Assembly (NCBI GenBank): GCA_003249955.1 | Contig: QKHS01000014.1 | Location: forward strand, 124,001 to 188,000 | Length of the DNA stretch: 64,000 bases | From: Bacteroidales bacterium | GTDB lineage: Bacteria; Bacteroidota; Bacteroidia; Bacteroidales; ML635J-15 | Reading direction: 5' to 3' | Notes under the pieces: generated by a model | The model's input: only the letters and a program-made list of their open reading frames with translations | What the model was told of the DNA's origin: nothing | Database searches by the model: none | Shown: in pieces, positions 27,576 through 36,380 of the stretch | Position numbering within the stretch: position 1 is the first letter of the stretch | Layout of the letters: the number at the start of each line of letters is the position of its first letter | Program-made: the position numbers and the translations under genes

Positions 27576-28841
27576 TTATTCTGCATATATTATAATGTCA
27601 TCGAGCATAAATACTCCTTTTTGAGTAGCCTGAGTATTGTAGCGGAAAGCAATATAAGCATTTCCGTTGTAGCTTGTAAGATCAACTTCTCCTGACTCAG
27701 TCCATGATCCGTATCCTGTCGTCGGAGCAGTTGCAATATTTGTCGGAAGAACTGTCCATGTTGCAGTTGAAGGATTTGAAACCCCGTCATAATTTGTAGA
27801 AGCTACCAATTCCAGAGTAGCACCTTGTAAATTACCTGCACGTGTACGGAAACTCATTTTATTATCAGACAAAGTTTGCTGTGGAAGAATCAGGTAAGTC
27901 TGAGATTCGCTACCGGTTCCTTCAATTTTTGTGTATTGCGCATCATCAAGGTTGTTGAAGCCCATCCATTGCAGAACACCTGTTACGGCTATATTATTCC
28001 ATCCGGTAAAATCAATGGCAGTTCCGTTTACGCAAGAAGAGAAGCCTTCATAAAAAACAGTGTCAACTTCTCCAAATCTGCGTTTGTCAAAGTTTACTTC
28101 AAAAGTAGATCTTATGAACAACTGCCAGTCTGCGTTAAACTTGCTGACAACGGCAATCATTGACCCGCGACCTTCAGGGATAAGATTGTCTGCAAAACTG
28201 GCGTAACCACTGGTACGAACTATTACCTGCTGGCCGTTTTCATCAACAAGAGTTTTGTTCATAGTAATAAGATTTTCGGCATCGGCGTAAGTGGATCCTA
28301 AATCTGCATCGGAAAACTGAACATTTTCAAGTTTTACAAGTTTACACAGGTATAACCCGGTGTTGATCTGATCAATAGTTATTATTTCCGGTTCTTTGTC
28401 ACGTTGAGTTGCGAGCTTGGTGATGTTTTTAATGACACTCACCGAATCCAGTTGCTTCATACCTGCGTATTCGCTGAGGACAAGACCTTTGAGGTTAATT
28501 ATTATTGAATCACCTTCGTACAAACCTCCGGAAGATAACATGTGTAAATTTATCCCTTTTGTAAGATCCTGAATGTAAGCAGATTTATAAATATTTCCTG
28601 ATTTATCATCCATAACTACTACTGCTCTGACAGAATAATCTTCTGTAAACTTATAAGATAATTTGTTCAGAGAGAAAACGCTGTCCTGATAAATTTGATA
28701 AACCTGATCCAGAGTTAGGATAGTTCCTTCCGGTATAGTGTTAACAGGAGGTTCATCAAAATTGTTATGTATGCACGAACTGAAAATTACCGGCAACGAA
28801 AACATGGCTGCCAAAATAAATATGTATGCTGATTTTTTCAT
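27576..28841 (-). CDS. DUF5689 lipoprotein with C-terminal jelly-roll-like domain
   Basis: A 421-residue lipoprotein (signal then SSC, acceptor C23). Residues about 35-255 form a DUF5689 domain (VVMDDKSGNIYKSAYIQD, then VRTSGYASFADNLIPEG). The last 160 residues form a separate beta-sandwich of the choice-of-anchor J kind, with WTESGEVDLTSYNGNAYIAF and VFMLDDIIIYAE. It is a paralogue of the next gene upstream, which has only the first domain. It probably sits on the outer surface beside the TonB-dependent receptor encoded upstream and takes the place of a SusD-like binding protein. The ligand is not established. Confidence 0.85.
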   Translation of the reverse strand: MKKSAYIFILAAMFSLPVIFSSCIHNNFDEPPVNTIPEGTILTLDQVYQIYQDSVFSLNKLSYKFTEDYSVRAVVVMDDKSGNIYKSAYIQDLTKGINLHMLSSGGLYEGDSIIINLKGLVLSEYAGMKQLDSVSVIKNITKLATQRDKEPEIITIDQINTGLYLCKLVKLENVQFSDADLGSTYADAENLITMNKTLVDENGQQVIVRTSGYASFADNLIPEGRGSMIAVVSKFNADWQLFIRSTFEVNFDKRRFGEVDTVFYEGFSSCVNGTAIDFTGWNNIAVTGVLQWMGFNNLDDAQYTKIEGTGSESQTYLILPQQTLSDNKMSFRTRAGNLQGATLELVASTNYDGVSNPSTATWTVLPTNIATAPTTGYGSWTESGEVDLTSYNGNAYIAFRYNTQATQKGVFMLDDIIIYAE

Positions 28842-28861
28842 TTTATTCTGTTTTTATTAAG

Positions 28862-29662
28862 TTATTCTGTTACACCACAACGGGGACCATCAAGATTAAC
28901 CTCATCAGGTGTCCGTATAAGTATCTGCCAGGTTGGAGAACCTCCAGGATATTGATATTTTGTTGCAATACCTGTAATATTCCCTTTCCCTTTCGGTACT
29001 GAATCTCCGGCAAAATCTGAATAATCGCTGGTTCTTACAACTACTGTGTTAGCCGGGATATCACATCCTTCCAGTTTTATGTTTGCAGCACTGGTTCCCA
29101 GTCTGTTTGCCCATGTTTTTGATGTGTCGGCAGCAACAACTTCTACATCTTTCAACGTAACCAGCTCACACAAATATTCACCGGAGTATAAATCTGCTAC
29201 GGTAACTTCAACCGGTTCAATCGGAGCATTAGATTTCTGAATAACCATGCTCATTCCAAAATCAAGAACATCAACAAAACTCAGCTCCATCTTCCCGTTA
29301 TATTCTAAAAGTTTTGCTCCATTAAGATTTATTCTTACATACTGTCCGACTTTAAGAGCTCCGGCAAAACTTAACTTATAGAGGTTAATGCCTCCGGTCG
29401 TATCCTGTAAATAAGCTTCTTTGTAAATATTCCCTTTGGAATCGTCCATAACAACAGTCGCATAAAGCATATAGTCATCCGCAAAAAGATAATTATCCCC
29501 ACTGTCGGCCTGAATTTGGTAAAGATCCTTAATTTCAAGAATTTTGTTTGGATCAACATTAGTAATTGGTGGACGATCCAATTCTTTGTCGCATCCGGTA
29601 ACAATTATGCCGGCGACAAAAAGGAGTGCAATTATTGTTAAAATATTATTTTTCATCTTCAT
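28862..29662 (-). CDS. DUF5689 lipoprotein, single-domain paralogue
   Basis: A 266-residue lipoprotein (signal then VTGC, acceptor C24) consisting of one DUF5689 domain. VVMDDSKGNIYKEAYLQDTT, CELVTLKDVEV and VRTSDYSDFAGDSVPKGKG match the downstream paralogue closely. It lies between the TonB-dependent receptor (10 bases) and the larger DUF5689 gene (20 bases), clearly in one operon. The domain's beta-rich pattern suggests a binding protein, and it probably caps or feeds the receptor. Confidence 0.85.
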   Translation of the reverse strand: MKMKNNILTIIALLFVAGIIVTGCDKELDRPPITNVDPNKILEIKDLYQIQADSGDNYLFADDYMLYATVVMDDSKGNIYKEAYLQDTTGGINLYKLSFAGALKVGQYVRINLNGAKLLEYNGKMELSFVDVLDFGMSMVIQKSNAPIEPVEVTVADLYSGEYLCELVTLKDVEVVAADTSKTWANRLGTSAANIKLEGCDIPANTVVVRTSDYSDFAGDSVPKGKGNITGIATKYQYPGGSPTWQILIRTPDEVNLDGPRCGVTE

Positions 29663-29672
29663 AATTTTTTTA

Positions 29673-32159
29673 TTAAAACCTCAAATAAACATTTAAGAAA
29701 TATGATCTTCCGTACATGTAATAATACTTGTTCTGGAATTTATCGATTTCAGTTTTATCAAATCTGAATTGCTCATATCCGTTTGTGATTATGTCAATAT
29801 TATTAAGAATATTGTTTACACTAAGCGTGAAACCAATAGTATATTCTTTGATTTTCCAGGATTTTCCACCCCAAATATCAAAAGTATAACCCGGATCAAG
29901 TTTTTCCTGTTCCAGAATACTTTCAATTTGAGGATCTTCGGCAACGAAAGTTTCAAAAGTCTCGGCAGTGTGCTGCTCAGGACTTAGTGTTACATATGAT
30001 TCTCCAAAGTAGTTTGCTTTGACACCTATATTCCAATACTTTGGATGTGTGTATTTACCTCCCACTGAAGCTGCCAGTTCCGGCATGCCACCTAAGTGAT
30101 AATTTTTAATATAAACTACTACATTTTCTGCTAATACTTCAGAACTGTTATCCTGAGCAATTGTGACGTTTGGTCTGCTGTTGTACAAATATCTGCCATA
30201 ACCTGCAGCACAAGTCATTGTAATAGTAGAAGATAATTTTGCTTCTGCCCCGAATTCTCCGCCGTAATGAAGTTTGTCAACATCCGTCATAACATAATTT
30301 ACAAAAGTATTAAGTACTTCGTGGTAGAAACTACTGTTTTTTATGCCATTTTGAAATTCTGTATAATATCCGGTAATTTTAGCCTGAAATTTCGGAGAGC
30401 GGTAATAATAACTTATGTCGCCAGACATAATTTTCTCACTTTCGAGATTATCAACTACGTTATCCCGTGTTCTTGGAGAAATATATGCATCTCTGAAATA
30501 TGGAGCGCGTGTAAGATATGCTGCATTAAGAAGAACAAAATTACGGCCTGTAATTTTATAGTTTACCCCGGCTTTTGCAGCATAGTTGTAAAATTGATTT
30601 TTTGCAGAGTTTCCGTATGAGTTAATCGGGAATTTTCCGTTACGCATATTTCCGGTACGCCAGAATTCAGTATAAGACAAATCTATTCCACCAAAGAAAT
30701 CAAGTTTTGAGAGTTTATATTCAACCTGACCAAAAACATCGGCTTTGTTAGTGTTAGAAACGTAGTCATAACCAAAAATATCTCCTTCGGTAACCACTTT
30801 ATCAGGAGTATCCAGATTGCTTTGCATAATGTAGTCGTCCTTAAAATCTCTTTCTGCAAACTGATCAATATCCAACCACCAGTCAGCACCCAATAAGTCA
30901 CTGACAACTTTAAAATTATGAGTTTTGTTCGACATGTATGTTAGCCCGCCAACAACTTTTGCATTTTCATTAAGTTCTTTTGATAATAAAGAGCTAAAAT
31001 CAAAGCGGTTTATATCATTACGCCTTTCCTCTATCATGAACATTGCTCTGTTTCCGGTTACATCATTTCCTGTGATTCCGCTTTCGTTTTCAACAGTGTA
31101 AAGATTTTTACGGTTTGCATCATAAAACATATCCCAATTTAGCTGTCTGTAGTTTTCATCTGTTTCCCACAGATTTTCCAAATAAGTATACCTAAAATCG
31201 TCTTCTTCGTAATAACTCGGGAGATTTCTGTAATAATCAGGTCTCGGGTCGGCAGCATCATACCAGTTAAGAGCAGTTGTCCCGCCACGTCCAAACATGT
31301 ACGAAGCCGAAGTTGTGAGCTTCATGGTTTCATTTATTGTCCAGTAATGTGAAAGAATTCCTCTGGGCTGGTGATAGTTGTTAACTCTGGCATTTCTCAT
31401 CACACCATTTTGATAACCCCAGTTAGCGTTATAAAAGTTATCTCCTGAAAGTTCGTAAGCTTCAAGCGTTGATACTCCGGATCTTCCGCTTCTGGTAGGA
31501 GCTCCGAATATAGTAAGATTTAAACTGTGATTTTGGTTGATTTTTTTCTCGGCAGCCAGAAAATAGGCGTATGCTTCATAAAAAGTTCCTTTTACATATC
31601 CTTCCTGAGCCCATCTCGATGAAGCAGAGAATGTAAATGCCCAGCCGTTTTCCATCATTCCGGTAGCGTGAGTAACCATTACGCGGTTACGGTAGTTCTT
31701 GTTTGCAAGGGAATAAGAGACATTTGAACCTGTACGGTATTCGGAAGCTCTTGTAATAATATTGGTCACTCCGCCAAGCCCTCCGAAAGAATAATCAGAA
31801 AATGCAAGACCGGAAGTATTTACTTTGTTTCTGGTAGCATCGTTAAGTCCACCCCAGTTACTGTAATATGCACGGCCGGTTTCTGCATCATTTACATAAA
31901 TACCGTTCATTAAAACAGTGGAATTCTGATTGTCATATCCTCTGATTCTGAAACGTGCCTGGCCAAAAGTATAGCCGGCAGTATTCGTAAAATGCAGTAA
32001 CCCGGAAATATCCTGTGCCTGACTGTCTCCTTCCAACTCGGTATCTGTTAATGTAATTACTGGAATTACAGGATCACCGGTGGGTACAGTATCTGTTTCC
32101 TGTGCCATAGCCGCGACTGAAAACAGTACCGATAATAAAATCATTATCCTTCTTTTCAT
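29673..32159 (-). CDS. TonB-dependent receptor
   Basis: An 828-residue outer-membrane protein with a signal peptide (about 1-19). A plug domain includes ARFRIRGYDNQNSTVLMNG, YVNDAETGR and SFGGLGGVTNIITRAS. It is followed by a long beta-barrel ending in an aromatic residue (FLNVYLRF). There is no N-terminal CarboxypepD-like extension of the SusC kind. It imports a ligand too large for porins, powered by TonB-ExbBD. It is the first gene of an operon with two DUF5689 lipoproteins and no SusD. A TAACTTTG at 32298-32305 (minus strand) may be its promoter, giving a leader of about 130 bases. Confidence 0.92.
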   Translation of the reverse strand: MKRRIMILLSVLFSVAAMAQETDTVPTGDPVIPVITLTDTELEGDSQAQDISGLLHFTNTAGYTFGQARFRIRGYDNQNSTVLMNGIYVNDAETGRAYYSNWGGLNDATRNKVNTSGLAFSDYSFGGLGGVTNIITRASEYRTGSNVSYSLANKNYRNRVMVTHATGMMENGWAFTFSASSRWAQEGYVKGTFYEAYAYFLAAEKKINQNHSLNLTIFGAPTRSGRSGVSTLEAYELSGDNFYNANWGYQNGVMRNARVNNYHQPRGILSHYWTINETMKLTTSASYMFGRGGTTALNWYDAADPRPDYYRNLPSYYEEDDFRYTYLENLWETDENYRQLNWDMFYDANRKNLYTVENESGITGNDVTGNRAMFMIEERRNDINRFDFSSLLSKELNENAKVVGGLTYMSNKTHNFKVVSDLLGADWWLDIDQFAERDFKDDYIMQSNLDTPDKVVTEGDIFGYDYVSNTNKADVFGQVEYKLSKLDFFGGIDLSYTEFWRTGNMRNGKFPINSYGNSAKNQFYNYAAKAGVNYKITGRNFVLLNAAYLTRAPYFRDAYISPRTRDNVVDNLESEKIMSGDISYYYRSPKFQAKITGYYTEFQNGIKNSSFYHEVLNTFVNYVMTDVDKLHYGGEFGAEAKLSSTITMTCAAGYGRYLYNSRPNVTIAQDNSSEVLAENVVVYIKNYHLGGMPELAASVGGKYTHPKYWNIGVKANYFGESYVTLSPEQHTAETFETFVAEDPQIESILEQEKLDPGYTFDIWGGKSWKIKEYTIGFTLSVNNILNNIDIITNGYEQFRFDKTEIDKFQNKYYYMYGRSYFLNVYLRF

Positions 32160-32297
32160 CTGTTAAAAATTCATAAGTTTTTAATTATCAAATATTTATA
32201 TAAATACAGAAGGAACAGAGAAATGAGTAAAACTCCTTGCTCTATACCTTTTGCTATTTTTTCCGATTCAAAATATGTTAATCAAAAAATAACGCAG

Positions 32298-32305
32298 CAA
32301 AGTTA
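32298..32305 (-). promoter_or_regulatory. -7 element for the TonB receptor operon
   Basis: On the minus strand, TAACTTTG fits TAnnTTTG. It lies about 140 bases before the start codon, so a long leader would result. A TTG lies 14 bases upstream, shorter than the usual spacing. Confidence 0.4.
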
Positions 32306-32351
32306 ATCTTAAATTAGTGCAATATATTTATTTATTTGTTTATCTTTCTAT

Positions 32352-32359
32352 TAATTTTG
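32352..32359 (+). promoter_or_regulatory. -7 element for the alcohol dehydrogenase gene
   Basis: TAATTTTG fits TAnnTTTG and lies 47 bases before the ATG at 32407. A TTTG lies 13 bases upstream, closer than usual. Confidence 0.45.
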
Positions 32360-32406
32360 CGAAATTATTTTAATTAGCAGAATTTGCCTACTAAAATAAG
32401 TAAATT

Positions 32407-33561
32407 ATGAAAGATTTTATTTTTGAATCAACACCAAAAATTGTTTTCGGAGCCGGGAGTATTGCATATTTAGTCAGGGAATTAAATATTTTAAAAAAGA
32501 AATCAGCATTTTTTATTTGTGATCCGGTAATTGAAAAAACAATATTTTTTAATGATTTATCGGGGAAACTTAAAAAAGAAGGATTTATAGTTAATATTTT
32601 TTCAGAAATAGTCCCTGATCCTGATTTTGACTCCTGTGATATGGCACGTGATGCAATTGTTGCCGCGGGATCTGATATTGTAATCGGTATTGGCGGCGGG
32701 TCTGCCATGGATATTGCCAAAGTTGCCGCGATTACTGCAAAAAACAGGAAAAAAGCTAAAGACCTTGTTAAAAATCCTGAATTATGTGAACCGGGAATGC
32801 CTCTTGTTTTAATTCCCACAACTGCAGGTACCGGTTCGGAGGTTACCCATATCGGTATTTTCAGCGATAATGATGAGAAACTTAAAACAGGTATTGTAAG
32901 TCCGTATTTATATGCCGATGTCGCTATTCTAGACCCGGAAATTACTGTAAGTATGCCGGAAACGGTTACTGCGCACAGTGGTACAGACGCAATTATTCAT
33001 GCACTCGAAGCTCTGACATCAAAATTGGCAACCCCTTTTACCGATCTTCTGGCAGAAGAAGCACTGGGGATATTGTACAGAAATATCTTACCTGCTTTTG
33101 AAGACGGAAATAATATTGAGGCCAGAAGCAATATGCTCTACGGAAGCATGCTTGCGGGAAAAGCTTTTGCAAACAGCAGTGTTGCAGCAATACATGCTTT
33201 TGCTTATCCGATAGGCGCAGAATTTCATATTCCTCACGGACTGGCAAATTCAATTATGCTTATTCCGGTTTTAAAGTTTAATCTTAATTCAGACATTGAG
33301 AAATATTGCCGTGCGGCAAGAGCTATAGGTGTGCAAACCACCGGGCTTTCCGAAGCAGAAATTTTAAACCGGCTTTTATTTAAACTTGAATTCCTGCTGG
33401 ATAGATTAAAAATAAAAAGATCTCTTGGTTATTACGGAGTAACAGAGTCCGACATTCCGCGGCTTGCACTTTCGGTAATGAAAGTTACCAGATTATTGTC
33501 AAATAATCCGGGAGAAGTTCTTTTGGAAGATGCAGAACGATTGTACAGGGAAGCAATGTAA
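32407..33561 (+). CDS. Iron-containing alcohol dehydrogenase
   Basis: A 384-residue group III dehydrogenase. The NAD(P)-binding segment GIGGGSAMD is at 94-102 and the family signature TTAGTGSEVT follows. The metal ligands are in DAIIHALEA and in the pair of histidines of HAFAYPIGAEFHIPHG. It interconverts an alcohol and an aldehyde or ketone using a bound iron (or zinc) ion. The substrate cannot be told from sequence; butanol and 1,3-propanediol dehydrogenases belong to the same family. GH97 starts 29 bases downstream and is probably co-transcribed. Confidence 0.93.
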   Translation: MKDFIFESTPKIVFGAGSIAYLVRELNILKKKSAFFICDPVIEKTIFFNDLSGKLKKEGFIVNIFSEIVPDPDFDSCDMARDAIVAAGSDIVIGIGGGSAMDIAKVAAITAKNRKKAKDLVKNPELCEPGMPLVLIPTTAGTGSEVTHIGIFSDNDEKLKTGIVSPYLYADVAILDPEITVSMPETVTAHSGTDAIIHALEALTSKLATPFTDLLAEEALGILYRNILPAFEDGNNIEARSNMLYGSMLAGKAFANSSVAAIHAFAYPIGAEFHIPHGLANSIMLIPVLKFNLNSDIEKYCRAARAIGVQTTGLSEAEILNRLLFKLEFLLDRLKIKRSLGYYGVTESDIPRLALSVMKVTRLLSNNPGEVLLEDAERLYREAM

Positions 33562-33590
33562 TAAGGCAGTATTTTTAATAAAATAAAAAC

Positions 33591-36179
33591 ATGACACACA
33601 AATTTATCTTACCGCTAATTACCGTACTTATTTTAGTTTTTATATCCTGCGGCAGAAAAGATTCTTCGCAAAAGACAATGTCGCCCGATGAAAAAATCAG
33701 CATAGTAGTAGGAACTGAAAAAGGATGCCCGTATTACGAGGTGTTTTATAATGAGAAACCGGTAATTGACAAATCGATGATTGGTTTTGAGTTTAAAAAT
33801 ACTATTGCTCTTAATGACAGCCTGAAAATTGTTAAAACAGAAACGCGCAGTTTTGATGAAACATGGAAACCCGTTTATGGTACGGATGAATTTGTCCGGA
33901 ACCGGTTTAATGAAACTGTTTTTACATTTGAAGAATATACTGATCCGGGCAGGAGTTTTAAGTTTATGGTAAGAGCTTATAATGACGGGGTGGCATTCCG
34001 CTATGTTTTGCCTGAGAATTTTGGAGACAGCCTTTTGATTACAGAGGAAAATACAATGTTCCGGTTTGCCGGAAATGACACGGCCTGGTGGATTCCTTCG
34101 GATGAATTTGCCTATGAGTCGTTATACCGGAATAATCTGTTAAGTGAAATTAAGGATGCTGCCACGCCACTGACAATTTCCTGTAAGAACGGGTTGTTTC
34201 TCAGCGTTCACGAAGCGGCCCTTTTGGACTACTCGGAGATGTATCTGGAAAATGCCGGACAGAATTCTCCCGATTTTTTCGTCTCTTTATGGCCGGAGCC
34301 GGACAGTGTTTGTGCAAGGGTTAAAACCCCGTTTCAGACTCCGTGGAGGGTTGTGTTAATTTCGGAAACTGCCGGTGGGCTGATAGAGTCCCATCTTGTT
34401 CAGAACCTTAATGAGCCGTGTGCAATTGATGACGTTTCGTGGATAAAACCGCTTAAGTTTACAGGGGTATGGTGGGGGATGCATTTGGGAAAATACACAT
34501 GGTATGAGGGAGAAAAACACGGTGCTACTACGGAAAGAACAAAAGAATATGCAGGTTTTGCATCAAAACATAAAATGTCCGGGGTTTTGGCCGAGGGTTG
34601 GAATAAAGGATGGGAAACCTGGGCATCGGGAGTAAAACCGGTTCAGGATTTTTGTACTGCATATTCAGATTTTGATCTGGACGAAGTTTTAAAATATTGC
34701 CGTGAGAATAATGTGGAATTTATATGTCATCATGAAACCGGCGGAAATATTCCCGAATATGACGAATATGAACGACAGCTTGATTCGGCTCTTGCTTTAT
34801 GTAAGGCAAAAGGGATACATTATCTTAAGACAGGTTATGCCGGGCCGATAATTCCGGAAGGGTATCCGCATCACGGGCAATATATGGTAAGACATTTTCA
34901 GAAAGTGGTTGAAACTGCTGCAAAATATCAGGTTTGTCTGGATGTTCACGAGAGCATTAAGCCAACAGGTATTGAGCGCACATGGCCAAATCTTATGACT
35001 CAGGAAGCTGCAAGGGGAAACGAATGGAATGCTACATATAAGGCAACGCCTCCGTATCATGCAACTATCTTACCTTTTACCCGGTTCATTGCAGGCCCTT
35101 ATGATTATACTCCGGGAATATTTAAAATTATTCATAGCCCGGAGTCAAATAAAAGATTGTATTGTACTCGTACATATCAGATGGCTATGTATGTGGTTTT
35201 TTACAGCCCTATGATGATGGTTTCGGATATGATTGAAAATTATGAAAATTGTCCGGAATTCGGATTTATCGAAGATGTCCCCTGCACATGGGATCAAACA
35301 AAGGTTGTCGATGCCCGTTTGGGAGACTTTGTAAGTATTGCCCGCCGTAGCGGTGATAAGTGGTATATCGGAAGTATTGCAGACGAAAACTGTCATCTGG
35401 TGAAAATTCCTCTGTCGTTTCTTAATCCTGAAAAAACATATGTTGCAGACATATATTGCGATGCTGTTGGTACCGATTGGGAAACGAACCCTGAAGAAGT
35501 TGAAATATGCAGTCATATGGTTTCTTCCGGAGATACAATTTATGCCGCACTGAGCAAAGCCGGGGGACATACTGTTATTATCCGCCCGGTTGATGCTGTG
35601 GATATTTTACTGCCGGACTTAGAATTATACAACAGAGAATCATGTGATAAGATGAAAGTTTTTGAAAAACAAAAAACTTATGGAGAAAATTCAGAAAATC
35701 ATCTTGCAAAAGGGAAACCGGTATCTTTTGTAAATATTTACAGCAGTAAATATCCGGCATCAGGAAAAAACGCTCTTACAGACGGAATAAAAGGGACCTA
35801 CAATATTAACGAAAACTGGCAGGGATTTGAAGGTACAGATATGGAAGCAGTTATTGATCTGGGACGGGACTGTAAAATAAAATCTGTAAAAGCCGGTTTT
35901 CTTGACTCACCAAACGACTGGATATTTTACCCGGAAAAGGTGATAGTTTACATATCGGAAGATGGAAAAAATTATGTAAAATTATCTGAAATTCCGATAA
36001 AACAGAGCTCTCCTGAAAATGCAAAAGTTACATCTGTACAGGAAATTGCTTCTGAATTTAAGGAAACAACAGCACGCTATGTTAAAGTAAAAGCTGTTAA
36101 TACCGGAATTTGTCCCGACTGGCATTATGCCAAAGGTAAACCTGCATGGTTATTTTGCGACGAGATTGTTGTGGAATAA
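33591..36179 (+). CDS. GH97 glycoside hydrolase lipoprotein, inverting (SusB-like) type, with C-terminal discoidin domain
   Basis: An 862-residue lipoprotein (signal then FISC, acceptor C20). It has the GH97 N-terminal beta-sandwich (about 30-280), a TIM barrel (VLAEGWNKGWETW, HHETGG, KTGYAG, then VHESIKPTG and PNLMTQEAARGNEW) and the GH97 C-terminal beta domain to about 680. From about 700 an F5/8 type C-like module follows (KYPASGKNALTDG to WLFCDEIVVE). The glutamates in HHETGG, VHES and NEW match the inverting SusB branch rather than the retaining alpha-galactosidases, which use an aspartate nucleophile in a DFHG context. An alpha-glucosidase acting in the periplasm or on the surface is likely. 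Confidence 0.9.
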   Translation: MTHKFILPLITVLILVFISCGRKDSSQKTMSPDEKISIVVGTEKGCPYYEVFYNEKPVIDKSMIGFEFKNTIALNDSLKIVKTETRSFDETWKPVYGTDEFVRNRFNETVFTFEEYTDPGRSFKFMVRAYNDGVAFRYVLPENFGDSLLITEENTMFRFAGNDTAWWIPSDEFAYESLYRNNLLSEIKDAATPLTISCKNGLFLSVHEAALLDYSEMYLENAGQNSPDFFVSLWPEPDSVCARVKTPFQTPWRVVLISETAGGLIESHLVQNLNEPCAIDDVSWIKPLKFTGVWWGMHLGKYTWYEGEKHGATTERTKEYAGFASKHKMSGVLAEGWNKGWETWASGVKPVQDFCTAYSDFDLDEVLKYCRENNVEFICHHETGGNIPEYDEYERQLDSALALCKAKGIHYLKTGYAGPIIPEGYPHHGQYMVRHFQKVVETAAKYQVCLDVHESIKPTGIERTWPNLMTQEAARGNEWNATYKATPPYHATILPFTRFIAGPYDYTPGIFKIIHSPESNKRLYCTRTYQMAMYVVFYSPMMMVSDMIENYENCPEFGFIEDVPCTWDQTKVVDARLGDFVSIARRSGDKWYIGSIADENCHLVKIPLSFLNPEKTYVADIYCDAVGTDWETNPEEVEICSHMVSSGDTIYAALSKAGGHTVIIRPVDAVDILLPDLELYNRESCDKMKVFEKQKTYGENSENHLAKGKPVSFVNIYSSKYPASGKNALTDGIKGTYNINENWQGFEGTDMEAVIDLGRDCKIKSVKAGFLDSPNDWIFYPEKVIVYISEDGKNYVKLSEIPIKQSSPENAKVTSVQEIASEFKETTARYVKVKAVNTGICPDWHYAKGKPAWLFCDEIVVE

Positions 36180-36380
36180 AATAATTTCGCAGATTCTTGT
36201 GACTTCTTCATCTGTAATGCTGTCAGACAGAGGCAGGCATAATACATTCTAGACTGCGGGTTTGGTTTCTGACTCAATGCCTGAATTTTTCATTCTTTCC
36301 AGATATTTAATCAGTTCATCAACCGGAGGGAATACAGGATTTGTTATTTTAATAATGTTTTTATCTGATTTTATTGTCAT
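36150..36380 (-). pseudogene. Remnant of a DegT/DnrJ/EryC1 aminotransferase with internal deletion
   Basis: The minus-strand frame opens with an ATG at 36380 overlapping the glycosyltransferase stop as ATGA. It encodes 43 residues (including ITNPVFPPVDELIKYLERMK), then a TAG at 36249-36251, then 32 more in the same frame (NVLCLPLSDSITDEEVTRIC). These two parts match the N-terminal and C-terminal ends of DegT-family sugar aminotransferases. The central 300 or so residues with the PLP lysine are gone. The end overlaps the GH97 3' end. It was evidently the fifth gene of the radical SAM operon. Confidence 0.75.
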
